Assembly: GCA_036000865.1 (NCBI GenBank)
Contig: DASYUV010000136.1
Coordinates: forward strand, 52,351-116,350
From: DP-20 sp036000865
GTDB taxonomy: Bacteria > Desulfobacterota > Binatia > UBA9968
DNA length: 64,000 nucleotides
Reading direction: 5' to 3'
Below the pieces are notes generated by a model. That model was not told the DNA's origin. It saw only the letters and a list, made by a program, of their open reading frames with translations, and searched no databases. Positions 17,444 to 26,219 of this stretch are shown here, in pieces. The translations under genes were made by a program, and so were the position numbers. How positions within the stretch are numbered: the stretch's first letter is position 1; every line of letters begins with the position of its first letter.

Positions 17444-18085
17444 TCAGACTTTTCGCCACACTGACGCAAGCCAAGGTTGCTGTTCGCGGGGTAATCCGGG
17501 TGGCCGATAGTAGTGAGTGATTTCCGCGAAGCCCGCGGCGCTCATGAGTTGCTGCCAGCGGTCCCAATTGTAGTAGCAGCCGTAACGTTGTCCGCTCCAG
17601 CCTTCTTCATTTTCGCCGCGCGGATTGGAGCTGAACAAAACACCATCAGGTTTGAGGGTTACGTAGAGCTCCTTGAGAACTCGCGGCAATTCTTGGCTCG
17701 GCACGTGAAAAAGGGATGCGTTGGCGAAGACGCCGTCGAAGTAGTCTGCCGGTAACTTCAGTTTCAGAAAATCTTGGCACCACACTTCGCAGCCACTATG
17801 GTTTCGCGCCAACTCGACGAAGCGTTCCGCGCCCTCGAGTCCGATCGCTTCATGGCCCAACTCACGAAAGACTTTGAGATCTCGACCGGGCCCGCAACCG
17901 AAATCGAGCATTCGAAACGGTCCGGTGCCCTGGAAACTTTGCAAAAACGCGTCGCGATTCTGGCTGACATCGTGGTCGCGCGTGCCCTGCCAAAAACTTT
18001 CGGCGTGCTGATTGTAATGTAACAGGGTGATTGTCGAGGTTTGCGCGAGCTCGTCGTCGCTGAGATGGTCTCGCCGATCATTCAC
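17444..18085 (-). CDS. class I SAM-dependent methyltransferase
   Basis: A 213-residue Rossmann-fold methyltransferase of the UbiE/Tam-like (Methyltransf_11) kind. Motif I is MLDFGCGPGRDL (about residues 59-70), the acidic residue of motif II is in AIGLEGAERF, and the DGVFANASLFHVP segment is the usual post-III region. Substrate unknown. It is the third gene of a likely operon, starting 28 bases after the 2-hydroxyacid dehydrogenase stop codon. The ribosome binding site is weak. Confidence 0.9.
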   Translation of the reverse strand: MNDRRDHLSDDELAQTSTITLLHYNQHAESFWQGTRDHDVSQNRDAFLQSFQGTGPFRMLDFGCGPGRDLKVFRELGHEAIGLEGAERFVELARNHSGCEVWCQDFLKLKLPADYFDGVFANASLFHVPSQELPRVLKELYVTLKPDGVLFSSNPRGENEEGWSGQRYGCYYNWDRWQQLMSAAGFAEITHYYRPPGLPREQQPWLASVWRKV

Positions 18086-18113
18086 TTCTAACTGCTCGTG
18101 AGCGAAGAAAGGT

Positions 18114-19118
18114 TTACCAGTCGCGTCGAACCTGAACCTCTGGATTGATCAAGTTAAGCGACTTGCCGTCAAGATACTCGAGGATATTGTTCATCGCCTG
18201 CTCGTAGCGCTCGCTCATAACCTCCACCGTCGCGTAACCGCGATGGGACATGAGGATCGCGTTGTCGAAGCGGCGCAGCGGATGATCCATTGGCAGGGGC
18301 TCGATGTCGTAAACGTCCAGGCCGACGCCGCCCAATTGTCCCTTCTCCAACGCCTTGATCATTGCCGGTTCCGAGACAATGGGGCCGCGCGCGGTGTTTA
18401 CCAGCAAGACGCCGCGCTTCATCAGCGCGAACTCTTTTTCGCCGATAATGCCGCGAGTCTGCGCGTTGGAGTTGATGTGCACGGTTAGGATATCTGATTC
18501 GCCCAGTAAAATTTCCATCGGCACGCATTCGGTGCCAACTTCCCCGGCCCGCTCGGCAATGAGCGTGCGCGAGTAGGCAAGCACGCGTGTGCCGGGAAAA
18601 GCCTTCATGATGCGCGCGACTTCTTTTCCGATCCGACCGAAGCCGAAAACACCGATGGTTTTGCCTTCCAACGTGTTGCCGGTGATGGCGGGCCAAACCT
18701 CTTCGCGCATACGTAGATTCACTTGCGGGATCTTGCGCAGGAGCGCGAGAATGAGCGCGATGGTTAACTCCGCCGTCGACATACCATTGTCGGCAGCGGT
18801 TGCGGTGACGGCAATGCCGCGACGAGTAGCATTGGGTAAATCTAGATGGCGGCTGGTGCGACCGGTTTGCGAAATGAGCTTCAGGTTAGGTAACTGGGAA
18901 TATTCTTTGTCGCTAAGAAACGTTCGTTCACGCATGAGCAAAATGGCGTCGAAATCGCGCAGGACGGCGACGATATTCTCGGAGCTGTCCAGCCGCTTTC
19001 TCAAGATTGTCACGTCGGCGCGCTCCTTGAGCTTTTGAAACGCCGGCACCGCATCGGCGATTTTTTCAAAATCATCCAGTATTGCGACCTTGCACTTGTT
19101 GGTTGCCATAATGGTCAT
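18114..19118 (-). CDS. D-2-hydroxyacid dehydrogenase (NAD-dependent)
   Basis: A 334-residue member of the SerA/GyaR/FDH family that interconverts 2-oxo and 2-hydroxy acids. The NAD-binding motif is GVFGFGRIGKEVA. Catalytic Arg is in VNTARGPIV, Glu in VYDIEPLP, and His in ILMSHRGYATVE. The start overlaps the upstream stop by 4 bases (ATGA), implying translational coupling with the RidA-like gene; an internal ATG three codons later is an alternative start. There is no C-terminal ACT domain, so it is not the typical regulated phosphoglycerate dehydrogenase. Substrate unknown. Confidence 0.92.
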   Translation of the reverse strand: MTIMATNKCKVAILDDFEKIADAVPAFQKLKERADVTILRKRLDSSENIVAVLRDFDAILLMRERTFLSDKEYSQLPNLKLISQTGRTSRHLDLPNATRRGIAVTATAADNGMSTAELTIALILALLRKIPQVNLRMREEVWPAITGNTLEGKTIGVFGFGRIGKEVARIMKAFPGTRVLAYSRTLIAERAGEVGTECVPMEILLGESDILTVHINSNAQTRGIIGEKEFALMKRGVLLVNTARGPIVSEPAMIKALEKGQLGGVGLDVYDIEPLPMDHPLRRFDNAILMSHRGYATVEVMSERYEQAMNNILEYLDGKSLNLINPEVQVRRDW

Positions 19119-19795
19119 ACTGTGGCCGTGACTTCGACTTCACAGAATTTGCCTTCGGATGAGTACCCGTCGACAAAACAGTATTCCATCTGTGGAATCT
19201 TCGCTGTCACGCGTCCCGCGAACAGCGCTTTTAGGTGTTCTAAGGCCTGGCTGCGATGGAGGTAAAACGACACGCGCGCGACTTTCTCCCATGAGCTTCC
19301 GGCATCGCTGAGCGAGCCGGCAATGCGAGGGAGGATGTTGTCGAGTTGTTCTTCGAGCGTTGGCAGGACCGTCGTGACACCTGAAAGGACGACTACGGAG
19401 TCGTAAACCAAAAAACGAATGGGCACGATCGGTGGATCGTATTCGACGATGCGCTTTCGCAGGCTCGGCTCCGATGGGCACATGGCGAGCAGATCCACTG
19501 CGACTTTGGCCGTTGAATCAAAATGGCCCGGCGCGATGTAGCTCGAGCTCGCCGAGCGCGCTTTGCCGGACAAGATCTTCACTCGCTCATTGCTGCCGAG
19601 ATCGCGACTTTGGCGGTCGCGTCCCCACAAACGGCTGCGCACGGTGTTGTCGAGGGACAAACCATGTTGCTGCAGCTCACGATTAATTCCCTGAAAGAGT
19701 TCTTGCGCTTCAATGGTAGCATTCGCCGCCGGCCTAGCCTCGCCGCTCAATTCGACAAACTCTTTTCCTAACCAACTGAAGATTCGTTTATGCAT
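19115..19795 (-). CDS. tandem RidA/YjgF-like protein
   Basis: A 226-residue protein containing what look like two Rid-family (chorismate-mutase-like fold) modules. The second is the clearer one (LDNILPRIAGSLSDAGSSW, then VARVSFYLHRSQAL and a C-terminal CEVEVTATV strand). The first (about residues 25-100) has the NRELQQHGLSLDNTVRSRLW helix-strand pattern. Rid proteins deaminate reactive enamines or imines or bind metabolites; the canonical arginine of active RidA cannot be assigned with confidence here. GGAGAGG precedes the ATG. It is first gene of an operon with a 2-hydroxyacid dehydrogenase and a methyltransferase. Confidence 0.75.
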   Translation of the reverse strand: MHKRIFSWLGKEFVELSGEARPAANATIEAQELFQGINRELQQHGLSLDNTVRSRLWGRDRQSRDLGSNERVKILSGKARSASSSYIAPGHFDSTAKVAVDLLAMCPSEPSLRKRIVEYDPPIVPIRFLVYDSVVVLSGVTTVLPTLEEQLDNILPRIAGSLSDAGSSWEKVARVSFYLHRSQALEHLKALFAGRVTAKIPQMEYCFVDGYSSEGKFCEVEVTATV

Positions 19796-19834
19796 GGCAT
19801 CCTCTCCGCATTAAGAGACCATGTCGCAATGTTG

Positions 19835-19930
19835 TTCTGAGGCTCTTCGACGAGGATAGATTTCCCCGAAGGATCTCGCCTTTGGCAACGTATGATCGGG
19901 CAAGATTCTTCACTTCGTTCAGAATGACAA
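19835..19930. repeat. inverted copies of the GTCATT...AAGATTCTT dispersed repeat family
   Basis: Two diverged units face each other: TTCTGAGGCTCTTCGACGAGG near 19835 and CACTTCGTTCAGAATGAC near 19911-19928, with AGGATCTCG and CAAGATTCTT inside. Same family as the units at 17347-17440 and 35949-35980. It follows nothing coding and precedes the small membrane protein genes on the other side. Confidence 0.5.
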
Positions 19931-20057
19931 TCCTGGTAATGAGTGTTTGCGACACGGTCCTCTAAACGCGGCGATCGTATATCAGCGAAGTGTTTGGATC
20001 AACGGCATGGTTAGGCGAGGAAAGTCCCGAAGTCGTCACGAAGCGGCGCAATCGATG

Positions 20058-20312
20058 TTATTTGTTGGAAAGCCAATGCCAGACGAGCAAGGCAAGCGAC
20101 AAAATCAGGCTGACTGCGAAGCCAGCAAGGATTGCGTCCAGAATCCTCGGAAAGTCGATGAGGTCATTCGGACCTCGGCTGTCGAGCTTGTTGAAAGCGT
20201 TAATTATACCGTAGGTGGTACCGGCAAGTCCCACGAATGGTGTGAATCTCGCATAGCATTCAAAAATGCGTCGCGGCGTTTTGAACTGATTCATAGAGCG
20301 ACTTAATTCCAT
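20058..20312 (-). CDS. short MotA/TolQ/ExbB-like membrane protein
   Basis: An 84-residue frame with two hydrophobic segments. FTPFVGLAGTTYGIINAFNK (residues 23-42) closely resembles the conserved APFIGLLGTVxGIxxAF segment of ExbB/TolQ/MotA proton channels, and ILDAILAGFAVSLILSLALL (about 57-76) resembles the helix that follows. The usual N-terminal helix and large cytoplasmic loop are missing, so it is either a specialised short family or the remaining core of a decayed gene. No ExbD/TolR partner is near. The start is uncertain (20312 or 20294), with no strong ribosome binding site. It lies 42 bases after a tiny membrane protein gene. Confidence 0.5.
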   Translation of the reverse strand: MELSRSMNQFKTPRRIFECYARFTPFVGLAGTTYGIINAFNKLDSRGPNDLIDFPRILDAILAGFAVSLILSLALLVWHWLSNK

Positions 20313-20354
20313 TGAAGCGCGACTGTCTAAGGATTACGGAACACTCCCCGCTAA

Positions 20355-20498
20355 CTACTTTCGGAAAAGCACGAACAAGAAGTCTCGCACCACATCCATG
20401 AGGGGTCGGCCGAGAAAGAATTCGGAGGCGAAACTGACGACGCCGAAGGCAACGACGATGATGAGAATAAAAAAGATAACAGGACCGAGCTTTGACAT
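20355..20498 (-). CDS. 47-residue single-pass membrane miniprotein
   Basis: A short open frame starting ATG at 20498 and stopping at 20355. It encodes MSKLGPVIFFILIIVVAFGV followed by a short amphipathic tail ending VRDFLFVLFRK. One hydrophobic helix spans about residues 5-24. GGAG lies 11 bases upstream, a little far. It precedes the short TolQ-like gene on the same strand, so the two may form a membrane complex (inference). I do not recognise a family. Confidence 0.45.
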   Translation of the reverse strand: MSKLGPVIFFILIIVVAFGVVSFASEFFLGRPLMDVVRDFLFVLFRK

Positions 20499-20540
20499 GG
20501 CATTGATCACTCCTCGGTATCGGGTCGAGGGCTATACTAC

Positions 20541-20559
20541 CACCCACCAATAGTGGGTG
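20541..20559. other. perfect 7-base-pair hairpin after the sugar dehydrogenase gene
   Basis: CACCCAC (20541-20547), loop CAATA, GTGGGTG (20553-20559). It lies between the sugar dehydrogenase stop and the membrane miniprotein start. No T-run follows on either strand, so it is not a standard terminator; it could be a processing or pausing element. Confidence 0.35.
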
Positions 20560-20593
20560 CTAGCAATACCGTTATGGACGTTAGACGCGACCA

Positions 20594-21727
20594 TCATTTA
20601 AGGCTCAATCGGATCACGCGATCATCATCCGGCGACGGACTGCCGCGGCCATCGCGATTGCTCGTAAGCAGATAGAGCGCCTTGTCCGGTCCTTCCACTA
20701 TGTCACGCAGGCGACCGAACTGGCGGTAAAAGTGGCGTTCAAGCTTGGTCGCCTTGTGCGGATTTGTCGGATCCAGCACGAGTCGGTACAGCGTCTGGCC
20801 GCGTAGCCCGGCGAAGAGAAGCGAACCCGACCATATACCGTGGGTGGCAAACACTGCGCCGGCGGGTGCCCAGGTCTCGCTGCTGCCGGCTTGTATAACG
20901 GGTGAGATCATCCCTTGCTTAGTTTCGTCGCCACGGACGTCCGGCCAGCCGTAGTTCCTGCCCGGTTCGACGTAATTGACTTCGTCGCGGCAACAACCTT
21001 GGAAACCGCTGGGACCATGTTCAGTTGCATAAAGGCGTCCACTTCCGGGCTCCCAGGCGAGGCCCTGAGGATTGCGGTGTCCGTAGGAGAAAACGTAGGA
21101 GTTAGGAAAGGGGTTGTCCGTCGGTATCGTTCCGTCCGGGTTAAGTCGAAGAATTTTTCCATTCAACGATTTGAGGCTCTGCGCGTAACGCGTCGTCTGC
21201 GCGTCGCCTGTGGTCCAATAGAGTTTTCCGTCGGGACCAAATTTCACTCGGCCGCCATCATGATTATTAGCGCCAGCCACATCATCGATCAGGATTTTGT
21301 CCAGCACTCCTTTTCCCGTGTCAGGATCGTCGCGCAAGCGGACAAGCCGGTTGCGCAAAGCAAAGACGCCGGTGCGATAGGTATAGGCAACGTAAATAAA
21401 GCGGGTCTGCGAAAATTTTGGATCAATAGCCAGGCCGAGAAGTCCGGCTTCGCCTGCGGCGGCGACGTCCATCGCCATCCAAGGCTCCGGTCGAAGCTTG
21501 CCGCGTTCTACCATGCGGATGCGACCGGGACGTTCGCTGATGAAGATCCGACCATCGGGCGCGAACTCGATGGCCCAGGGCGTATCCAAACCGCGAATGA
21601 AAGTTTCAACGGTATATTCCGTCGGTGTGGCGGCGAGCGGATCGGTCGTTGAGATCCAGACACTGGCGACAACGACGAATATACGCGCGAGGATTCTAGT
21701 TGCCGAGCCGAGCCATTCGCGACTCAT
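20594..21727 (-). CDS. PQQ-dependent sugar dehydrogenase-like protein (Gdh/sorbosone type), exported
   Basis: A 377-residue six-bladed beta-propeller protein of the glucose/sorbosone dehydrogenase (GSDH) family. A signal peptide covers about residues 1-33. Family landmarks are LDTPWAIEFAPDGRIFISER (49-68), GEAGLLGLAIDPKF, NHDGGRVKFGPDGKLYWTTG with the active-site His region, and the C-terminal GRLRDIVEGPDKALYLLTSN. Such proteins act in the periplasm and may oxidise sugars if PQQ is available. No PQQ biosynthesis operon is in the window, although a distant PqqC-like gene lies at 46421. Start codon context is weak. Confidence 0.92.
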   Translation of the reverse strand: MSREWLGSATRILARIFVVVASVWISTTDPLAATPTEYTVETFIRGLDTPWAIEFAPDGRIFISERPGRIRMVERGKLRPEPWMAMDVAAAGEAGLLGLAIDPKFSQTRFIYVAYTYRTGVFALRNRLVRLRDDPDTGKGVLDKILIDDVAGANNHDGGRVKFGPDGKLYWTTGDAQTTRYAQSLKSLNGKILRLNPDGTIPTDNPFPNSYVFSYGHRNPQGLAWEPGSGRLYATEHGPSGFQGCCRDEVNYVEPGRNYGWPDVRGDETKQGMISPVIQAGSSETWAPAGAVFATHGIWSGSLLFAGLRGQTLYRLVLDPTNPHKATKLERHFYRQFGRLRDIVEGPDKALYLLTSNRDGRGSPSPDDDRVIRLSLK

Positions 21728-21772
21728 AATGCACGAGCGACGGCGCCCCCTGAGGGCAAGGGGCCGATGGCG

Positions 21773-23326
21773 TTAGTTAGCGGCGTGCGCGGGCGCACAG
21801 CAGGTGGCTTGCGCGGATTTTTTAGTGACCGCGGGAGCTTCCCAAATCGCGCGTAGATCCGGCGAGTATGGGTAGCGAATGCCGTTCTCTTCGAGAATCT
21901 TCCCGGTAGCTTCCATCAGATCAGCGCGATTGAAGACCATGGTCTCATGGGTCAGCACGCCTGAGGCGGCAAATTTGAAGCTGATCTGTTCGTCGCGGTT
22001 ATCGCGAAGGATCTCCGCTAGGTGGCGTAAGTTTTTTACTGGAACGCCGTTTATCTCGCTGAGCACAGCGCGATTGGGATCGTCATAACCTTTGGTAATG
22101 CGATGAGGAAATAACGGCGAGGCAACCACGACCAGCTCTTCGTTTTCAAATGCGGGTTTATCGTAGCGTCGGGTAACCAGAGGACTAGGCTGGCGGCCGA
22201 AAGACGCTGGACGTTGATTACCGAGGCGATCGAGGTAGTCTTGAGTCGTTTGGGAAAAAACGAAGGGCCCGAGGATAAAAAACCTCGGTTGCGCCTCCAT
22301 GAGATAAGGGATGACCAACTCCCTTCGTGGCTGCACCGGCAAATTGATTTGGACAAGCCGACCATCCCTGTAAACCGTTAGTGGCAACAGGCCGTTCTTG
22401 GCAAACTTTTGGACGAGATACGAAGCCGAGAGACGAAGGTCATAACGGATCGCGACTTTGCCGTCGCTGTCGATCGGCATGCCGCCCATTTGTGTGATGA
22501 CGTCCCATTCTTGCAGGGGATACTCTGTGCCATTTTGATACGGCTGTGCGACCATGACGCCGTTGATGCCTTTGGGAAGTCCGAGTCGGCGCCGCAGCGC
22601 ATCGTTTTCCACGGTTTGAACTAAATCGAACATCTGCGGTTTACCGTTATACACGCCGTCCGCAATGTCGTTCAAAAAAAGCTGAATCTCTTCGACGGGA
22701 ATCAGGTAGCCGATGTTTTGCGCATTTTGAATCAGACTGAACACCAGACCGACCAACTTGCCTTCGGACACTGCCGGACCCCCACTGTTCCCAAAGTTGA
22801 GCGCCGCGTCGACTTGGATACGCAATCCGGTCGTTTGATAGTAGTAATCGGTGTATTCGATGCGCGAAACGATGCCTTGCGTGACGGAGAGTTCGGTTCC
22901 ACCGGTCGGGTAGCCGTAGACATTCACGTTGTCTTTGACCCGGGGCAACTCTTGGGCGAATGGCAGGGCGCCCCGTTTTTCAAAAAAGGACTCGTCGTCG
23001 AGCTTCAAAACCGCCAAGTCCATCCCTGGCGTCATGGCTTCGACTCGTGCGGGAATGTAGCTGGCCGACTGGTTCGGTTGTACATAAATCTGACTGGCAT
23101 ATTTGACCACGTGCGCATTGGTAAGGATGCGTTTCCCATCGATGACGACTCCCGAACCCTTTACCTGCTGGGGACTGTTTTTGCTCCAGGGGCGGAGCAG
23201 GTCGGGGGTGTGGTGAATCGCATGTATTTTGACGACCAGATCACGGACAATGTCCTGGGCTTGTAACCATGACGGCAAAAGAATGAAAAGGCAGATGGCA
23301 ATAAAACCGGTAGCGGATCGGTGCAT
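21773..23326 (-). CDS. Deg/HtrA-type serine protease with PDZ-like regions, exported
   Basis: A 517-residue S1C-family protease. A signal peptide spans residues 1-23. The catalytic triad is visible: H72 (TNAHVV), D103 (GMDLAVLKL) and S181 (GNSGGP). After the protease domain come two regions compatible with PDZ domains (about 255-310 and 400-450), as in the plant DEG9-like and bacterial long-Deg group. The tail ends in TCCAPAHAAN, an unusual Cys pair. AAGGAG precedes the ATG. Likely role: periplasmic quality control of misfolded proteins. It is the upstream neighbour of the sugar dehydrogenase; a 45-base gap makes a shared transcript possible. Confidence 0.93.
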   Translation of the reverse strand: MHRSATGFIAICLFILLPSWLQAQDIVRDLVVKIHAIHHTPDLLRPWSKNSPQQVKGSGVVIDGKRILTNAHVVKYASQIYVQPNQSASYIPARVEAMTPGMDLAVLKLDDESFFEKRGALPFAQELPRVKDNVNVYGYPTGGTELSVTQGIVSRIEYTDYYYQTTGLRIQVDAALNFGNSGGPAVSEGKLVGLVFSLIQNAQNIGYLIPVEEIQLFLNDIADGVYNGKPQMFDLVQTVENDALRRRLGLPKGINGVMVAQPYQNGTEYPLQEWDVITQMGGMPIDSDGKVAIRYDLRLSASYLVQKFAKNGLLPLTVYRDGRLVQINLPVQPRRELVIPYLMEAQPRFFILGPFVFSQTTQDYLDRLGNQRPASFGRQPSPLVTRRYDKPAFENEELVVVASPLFPHRITKGYDDPNRAVLSEINGVPVKNLRHLAEILRDNRDEQISFKFAASGVLTHETMVFNRADLMEATGKILEENGIRYPYSPDLRAIWEAPAVTKKSAQATCCAPAHAAN

Positions 23327-23458
23327 GGCTTCTCCTTCTGATTAATACATATAAAACCCAGCTATTATACACAAAGAATCGCCTGAGTTAAGGGATCGGT
23401 TACAGTCGCGCAATTTTATCTTGACACGAGCAGTTGCTGGAGGGTATCCGTCACGTGA

Positions 23459-23496
23459 TAGGTGTCGAGGGACGAGTGTCGGGTGTCGAATAACGC
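23459..23496. repeat. short GTGTCGA-type degenerate repeat
   Basis: GTGTCGAGGGACGAGTGTCG followed by GGTGTCGAATAA gives three GTGTCG units in 30 bases, inside the 240-base gap between the protease and YciI genes. Upstream at 23418-23430 is ATCTTGACACGAG, an 11-base core that recurs at the candidate RNA gene near 26218. Confidence 0.35.
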
Positions 23497-23567
23497 GGTG
23501 AGTGTGGCCTGGCGGTTTCGCCGTGTTAAATGCCGCGACAGCTACGGACAGACCGAAGGAGGTAACC

Positions 23568-23876
23568 ATGTGGTACTTAGTATTGCGGCGTCCAATCAAG
23601 CCGCGGGAAGAGTGGACGGTCAGCTTGGACCAGCATCTGGTTTGGATGAAGGCGCAACATGAAGCGGGGAAAATTCTCTTTTCCGGTCCAACCACCGATC
23701 GAAAATACGGCATTTACGTGATCCGCGCCTCGACCAGAGACGAAGCGGAGAAAATCGCCGCGACCGATCCTTACACGGCGGCCGGCTTTTGCGCCTTCGA
23801 TCTGCTCGAATGGGAAGTGCATCAGGTTATGGGCGCCGGACCGTTCACTGCGGCGGAAATGCGCGCGCACCGGTGA
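23568..23876 (+). CDS. YciI-family protein
   Basis: A 102-residue YCII-related (dimeric alpha-beta barrel) protein. AGGAGGT precedes the ATG at 23568 with ideal spacing; an upstream in-frame ATG at 23502 has none. Conserved features are the LDQHLVWMKAQHEAGKIL helix with its His, the FSGP turn, and the EAEKIAATDPYTAAG segment with the Asp-Pro used in the proposed active site. Function of the family is poorly known (possible hydrolase or small-molecule isomerase). It is followed 58 bases later by an iron-type binding protein. Confidence 0.9.
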   Translation: MWYLVLRRPIKPREEWTVSLDQHLVWMKAQHEAGKILFSGPTTDRKYGIYVIRASTRDEAEKIAATDPYTAAGFCAFDLLEWEVHQVMGAGPFTAAEMRAHR

Positions 23877-23934
23877 GGCGAAGTACGAGAGCTGGCGAAG
23901 TGGCGTATTGGAGTGATCAGGGAGAACGCGAAAC

Positions 23935-25050
23935 GTGAAATCGATACGATACATCGCTCTTATTGGTTTTTTGGCGCAGCTCGTTTCCGCCGCCGTTCAT
24001 GCCCAATCCGATTGGAAAAAGCAGTGGGAGGCGACCGTGGAGGTCGCCAAGAAAGAAGGCGAGGTAACGATCTACGGCCCGCACAATCCGGTTTATCAGC
24101 AGGTCTGGGCGATTTTTCAGAAGTCCTATCCAGAGATAAAGTTTAGTTTTGTCCCCGGCAAAGGATCGGATCACGTGCAACGGATTATCGCCGAGCGCCG
24201 AGCCGGAAAATTTCTCGCCGATCTGCTCATGGGTGGTTCATCGACCTTCGCGTCATTCGCGCCGGGCACCTTGGAGCCGCTCAAGCCGCTGCTTATTTTA
24301 CCGGAGGTCGGCGATCTGTCTGCGTGGTTTGACGGCAAGTTCTATTTTGCCGACCCGCAAAACAATGCGGCGCTGATTATCTCCGGCGAGATCGGCACCC
24401 GCCGGGGATCATACAACACGAAATTCGTAGATCCGAAGGAGATCCAATCTTGGTGGGATTTGCTCCAACCGAGATGGAAAGGCAAGCTTGGCAGCTTTGA
24501 TCCGCGAGTTGCTGGCGGTGGCGGGGAAACCTTCATGTTCTTCTATTACACGGCGTCGCTGGGGCCGAAATTTATCACGCGCCTTCTCACTGCGACCGAC
24601 ATAGTGCTGACGCGGGATTTGCAGCAGGGGACGGATTGGCTGGCGCAGGGACGGATTCTCTTCTACATCGGCAGTGGCCAGCCGGTGATGAAAGCCAAGA
24701 AGCAGGGCTTACCCGTCGATTTGATGCCCCACGCCCTGAAGGAAGGCGATATCATGGGCGGTGGCTCGTGCTGCATGGCAGTGATGAACAAAGCGCCGCA
24801 CGCGAGCGCGACGAAATTGTTTGTCAATTGGATACTGTCGAAGGAAGGGCAGAGCGCTTGGCAAAAATATACCGAGGTAAACTCGCTGCGCATCGACATC
24901 CCGAAGAGCGATTTGCCCGCCGACGATATACCCCAAAAGGGTGTGCGCTACTTCATGCTCAATTCTTCCAAGTACAACGATCAGGGCGGACGAAAGGCAT
25001 TGCATCAGATTGTCGAAGAGGCATTGAGAAAAGTTGGGAAGAGTGCGTGA
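23935..25050 (+). CDS. Fe(III)/2-aminoethylphosphonate-type ABC substrate-binding protein, exported
   Basis: A 371-residue SBP_bac_6/FbpA-like protein. It starts at GTG with GGGAG upstream. A signal peptide (residues 1-23, ending VHAQS) precedes WEATVEVAKKEGEVTIYGPH, a typical opening for the family, and AERRAGKFLADLLMGGS. The tyrosines that bind iron in FbpA are not placed with confidence, so the ligand may be an organic acid or polyamine. No permease or ATPase is adjacent. The next gene, a dehydrogenase, is 98 bases downstream in the same direction. Confidence 0.9.
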   Translation: MKSIRYIALIGFLAQLVSAAVHAQSDWKKQWEATVEVAKKEGEVTIYGPHNPVYQQVWAIFQKSYPEIKFSFVPGKGSDHVQRIIAERRAGKFLADLLMGGSSTFASFAPGTLEPLKPLLILPEVGDLSAWFDGKFYFADPQNNAALIISGEIGTRRGSYNTKFVDPKEIQSWWDLLQPRWKGKLGSFDPRVAGGGGETFMFFYYTASLGPKFITRLLTATDIVLTRDLQQGTDWLAQGRILFYIGSGQPVMKAKKQGLPVDLMPHALKEGDIMGGGSCCMAVMNKAPHASATKLFVNWILSKEGQSAWQKYTEVNSLRIDIPKSDLPADDIPQKGVRYFMLNSSKYNDQGGRKALHQIVEEALRKVGKSA

Positions 25051-25148
25051 AGCCGGGGAAGAAAGTGCTTCAATTGGAATACTGGAGTTATGGAGTGTGA
25101 TTTTTGCCCTGATTAAGAGCATGGCGACTGTTTTGGTGAGGAGCTCAA

Positions 25149-26102
25149 ATGCAGACGATTGGCTTGATCGGTCTCGGTAACGCGGGTCGCCCGGTCGCGG
25201 AGCGCATTCTTTCCAAAGGCTACGGGCTTAATGTTTTCGACATTGATGGTGCAGCGGTCGACGCCGCGGTGCGGCGAGGTGCGAACGGAGCGAATTCAGC
25301 CGCCGATGCGGTGGGCGATATGACGGTCACACTGTTGCCGTCTTCGGTCGAAGTACGCCAAGTCGTTTTCGGCGAGAGCGGTGTGTTTAAGAGTCTTCGA
25401 CCGGGCATGACACTGATCGATCTGAGCGGCACCGATCCTGACTGTGCGCGCGAATTGCAACAAAGGCTTGCAGAAAAACAGGTGACCTTCGTCGGCGGCA
25501 CAATCCACGCGAGCGGCGCTCCCGCGGTCGTGATTCCTCAAGGGCGATTTTCAATTGTCGTCGGCGGAGAAAAGGTGAAACTTGGACCCGCGGTAGGATT
25601 TCTCAATGACGTCGCCGACACGATTATCTGCCTGCCTGAACCCTGGATGCCCAAGGCGTTCAAGATTGCGATTATCTTGTACGCGACGACCAACAATATC
25701 ATCACTGCGGAAATTTGCTCATGGCTGACAGCGCAGGGCAGCGATCCCAAACTGTTTCTGCAGCTCTTGCGGACGACCGGTGCGGAAGCTTCGTCTGCTC
25801 GCCTCGAAGAATTTATGAAGCGCAATAATAACGATGGTGGCGCGCTCAGCAATAGTTATAAGGATTTTCGCCAGGCATTAGATATGGCTGCAAAATTGGA
25901 AATCCCAATGCCGTTGGCGTCAATGGCAAATCAGATTCAGGAGATGGGTCGGGCGACGGGTTTGCAGCGGTTCAACAGCCCGGCGGCAATGGGAAAGTTA
26001 TACGAGCTGATCACTGGTACGGATTTGAGCCAGGCGACATTCAACGCAGAGAAACGATTTCCCGAGAGTCGCGAGCCGAGAGTGGTGTATCTCGGTGAAT
26101 AA
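25149..26102 (+). CDS. 3-hydroxyisobutyrate-dehydrogenase-family oxidoreductase (copy A)
   Basis: A 317-residue NAD(P)-dependent beta-hydroxyacid dehydrogenase. The Rossmann motif IGLIGLGNAGRPVAERI starts at residue 4. The substrate-binding segment normally DAPVSGG is altered to GGTIHASGAPA. The catalytic lysine is probably in MPKAFKIAIILYATTNN. GGAG precedes the ATG. The family oxidises 3-hydroxyacids or reduces semialdehydes; here the substrate is unknown. A second, more canonical member lies at 38102. It follows an exported binding protein, so the two may serve one pathway. Confidence 0.9.
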   Translation: MQTIGLIGLGNAGRPVAERILSKGYGLNVFDIDGAAVDAAVRRGANGANSAADAVGDMTVTLLPSSVEVRQVVFGESGVFKSLRPGMTLIDLSGTDPDCARELQQRLAEKQVTFVGGTIHASGAPAVVIPQGRFSIVVGGEKVKLGPAVGFLNDVADTIICLPEPWMPKAFKIAIILYATTNNIITAEICSWLTAQGSDPKLFLQLLRTTGAEASSARLEEFMKRNNNDGGALSNSYKDFRQALDMAAKLEIPMPLASMANQIQEMGRATGLQRFNSPAAMGKLYELITGTDLSQATFNAEKRFPESREPRVVYLGE

Positions 26103-26219
26103 TGACAGGCGGCTTAGTTCAAAATTGCTTGGCCGAAGTTGGAAACGTGACTCGTGACGAGTGCAGTCGTGATCGCTAGGACCGTATAATAACGCATTTC
26201 AAAAATTCAAAAAAAGATC

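Noticed and set aside
23342..23713. Reverse open frame overlapping the YciI gene
   Set aside because: Its translation has no recognisable features and it overlaps a gene with an ideal ribosome binding site and conserved motifs.
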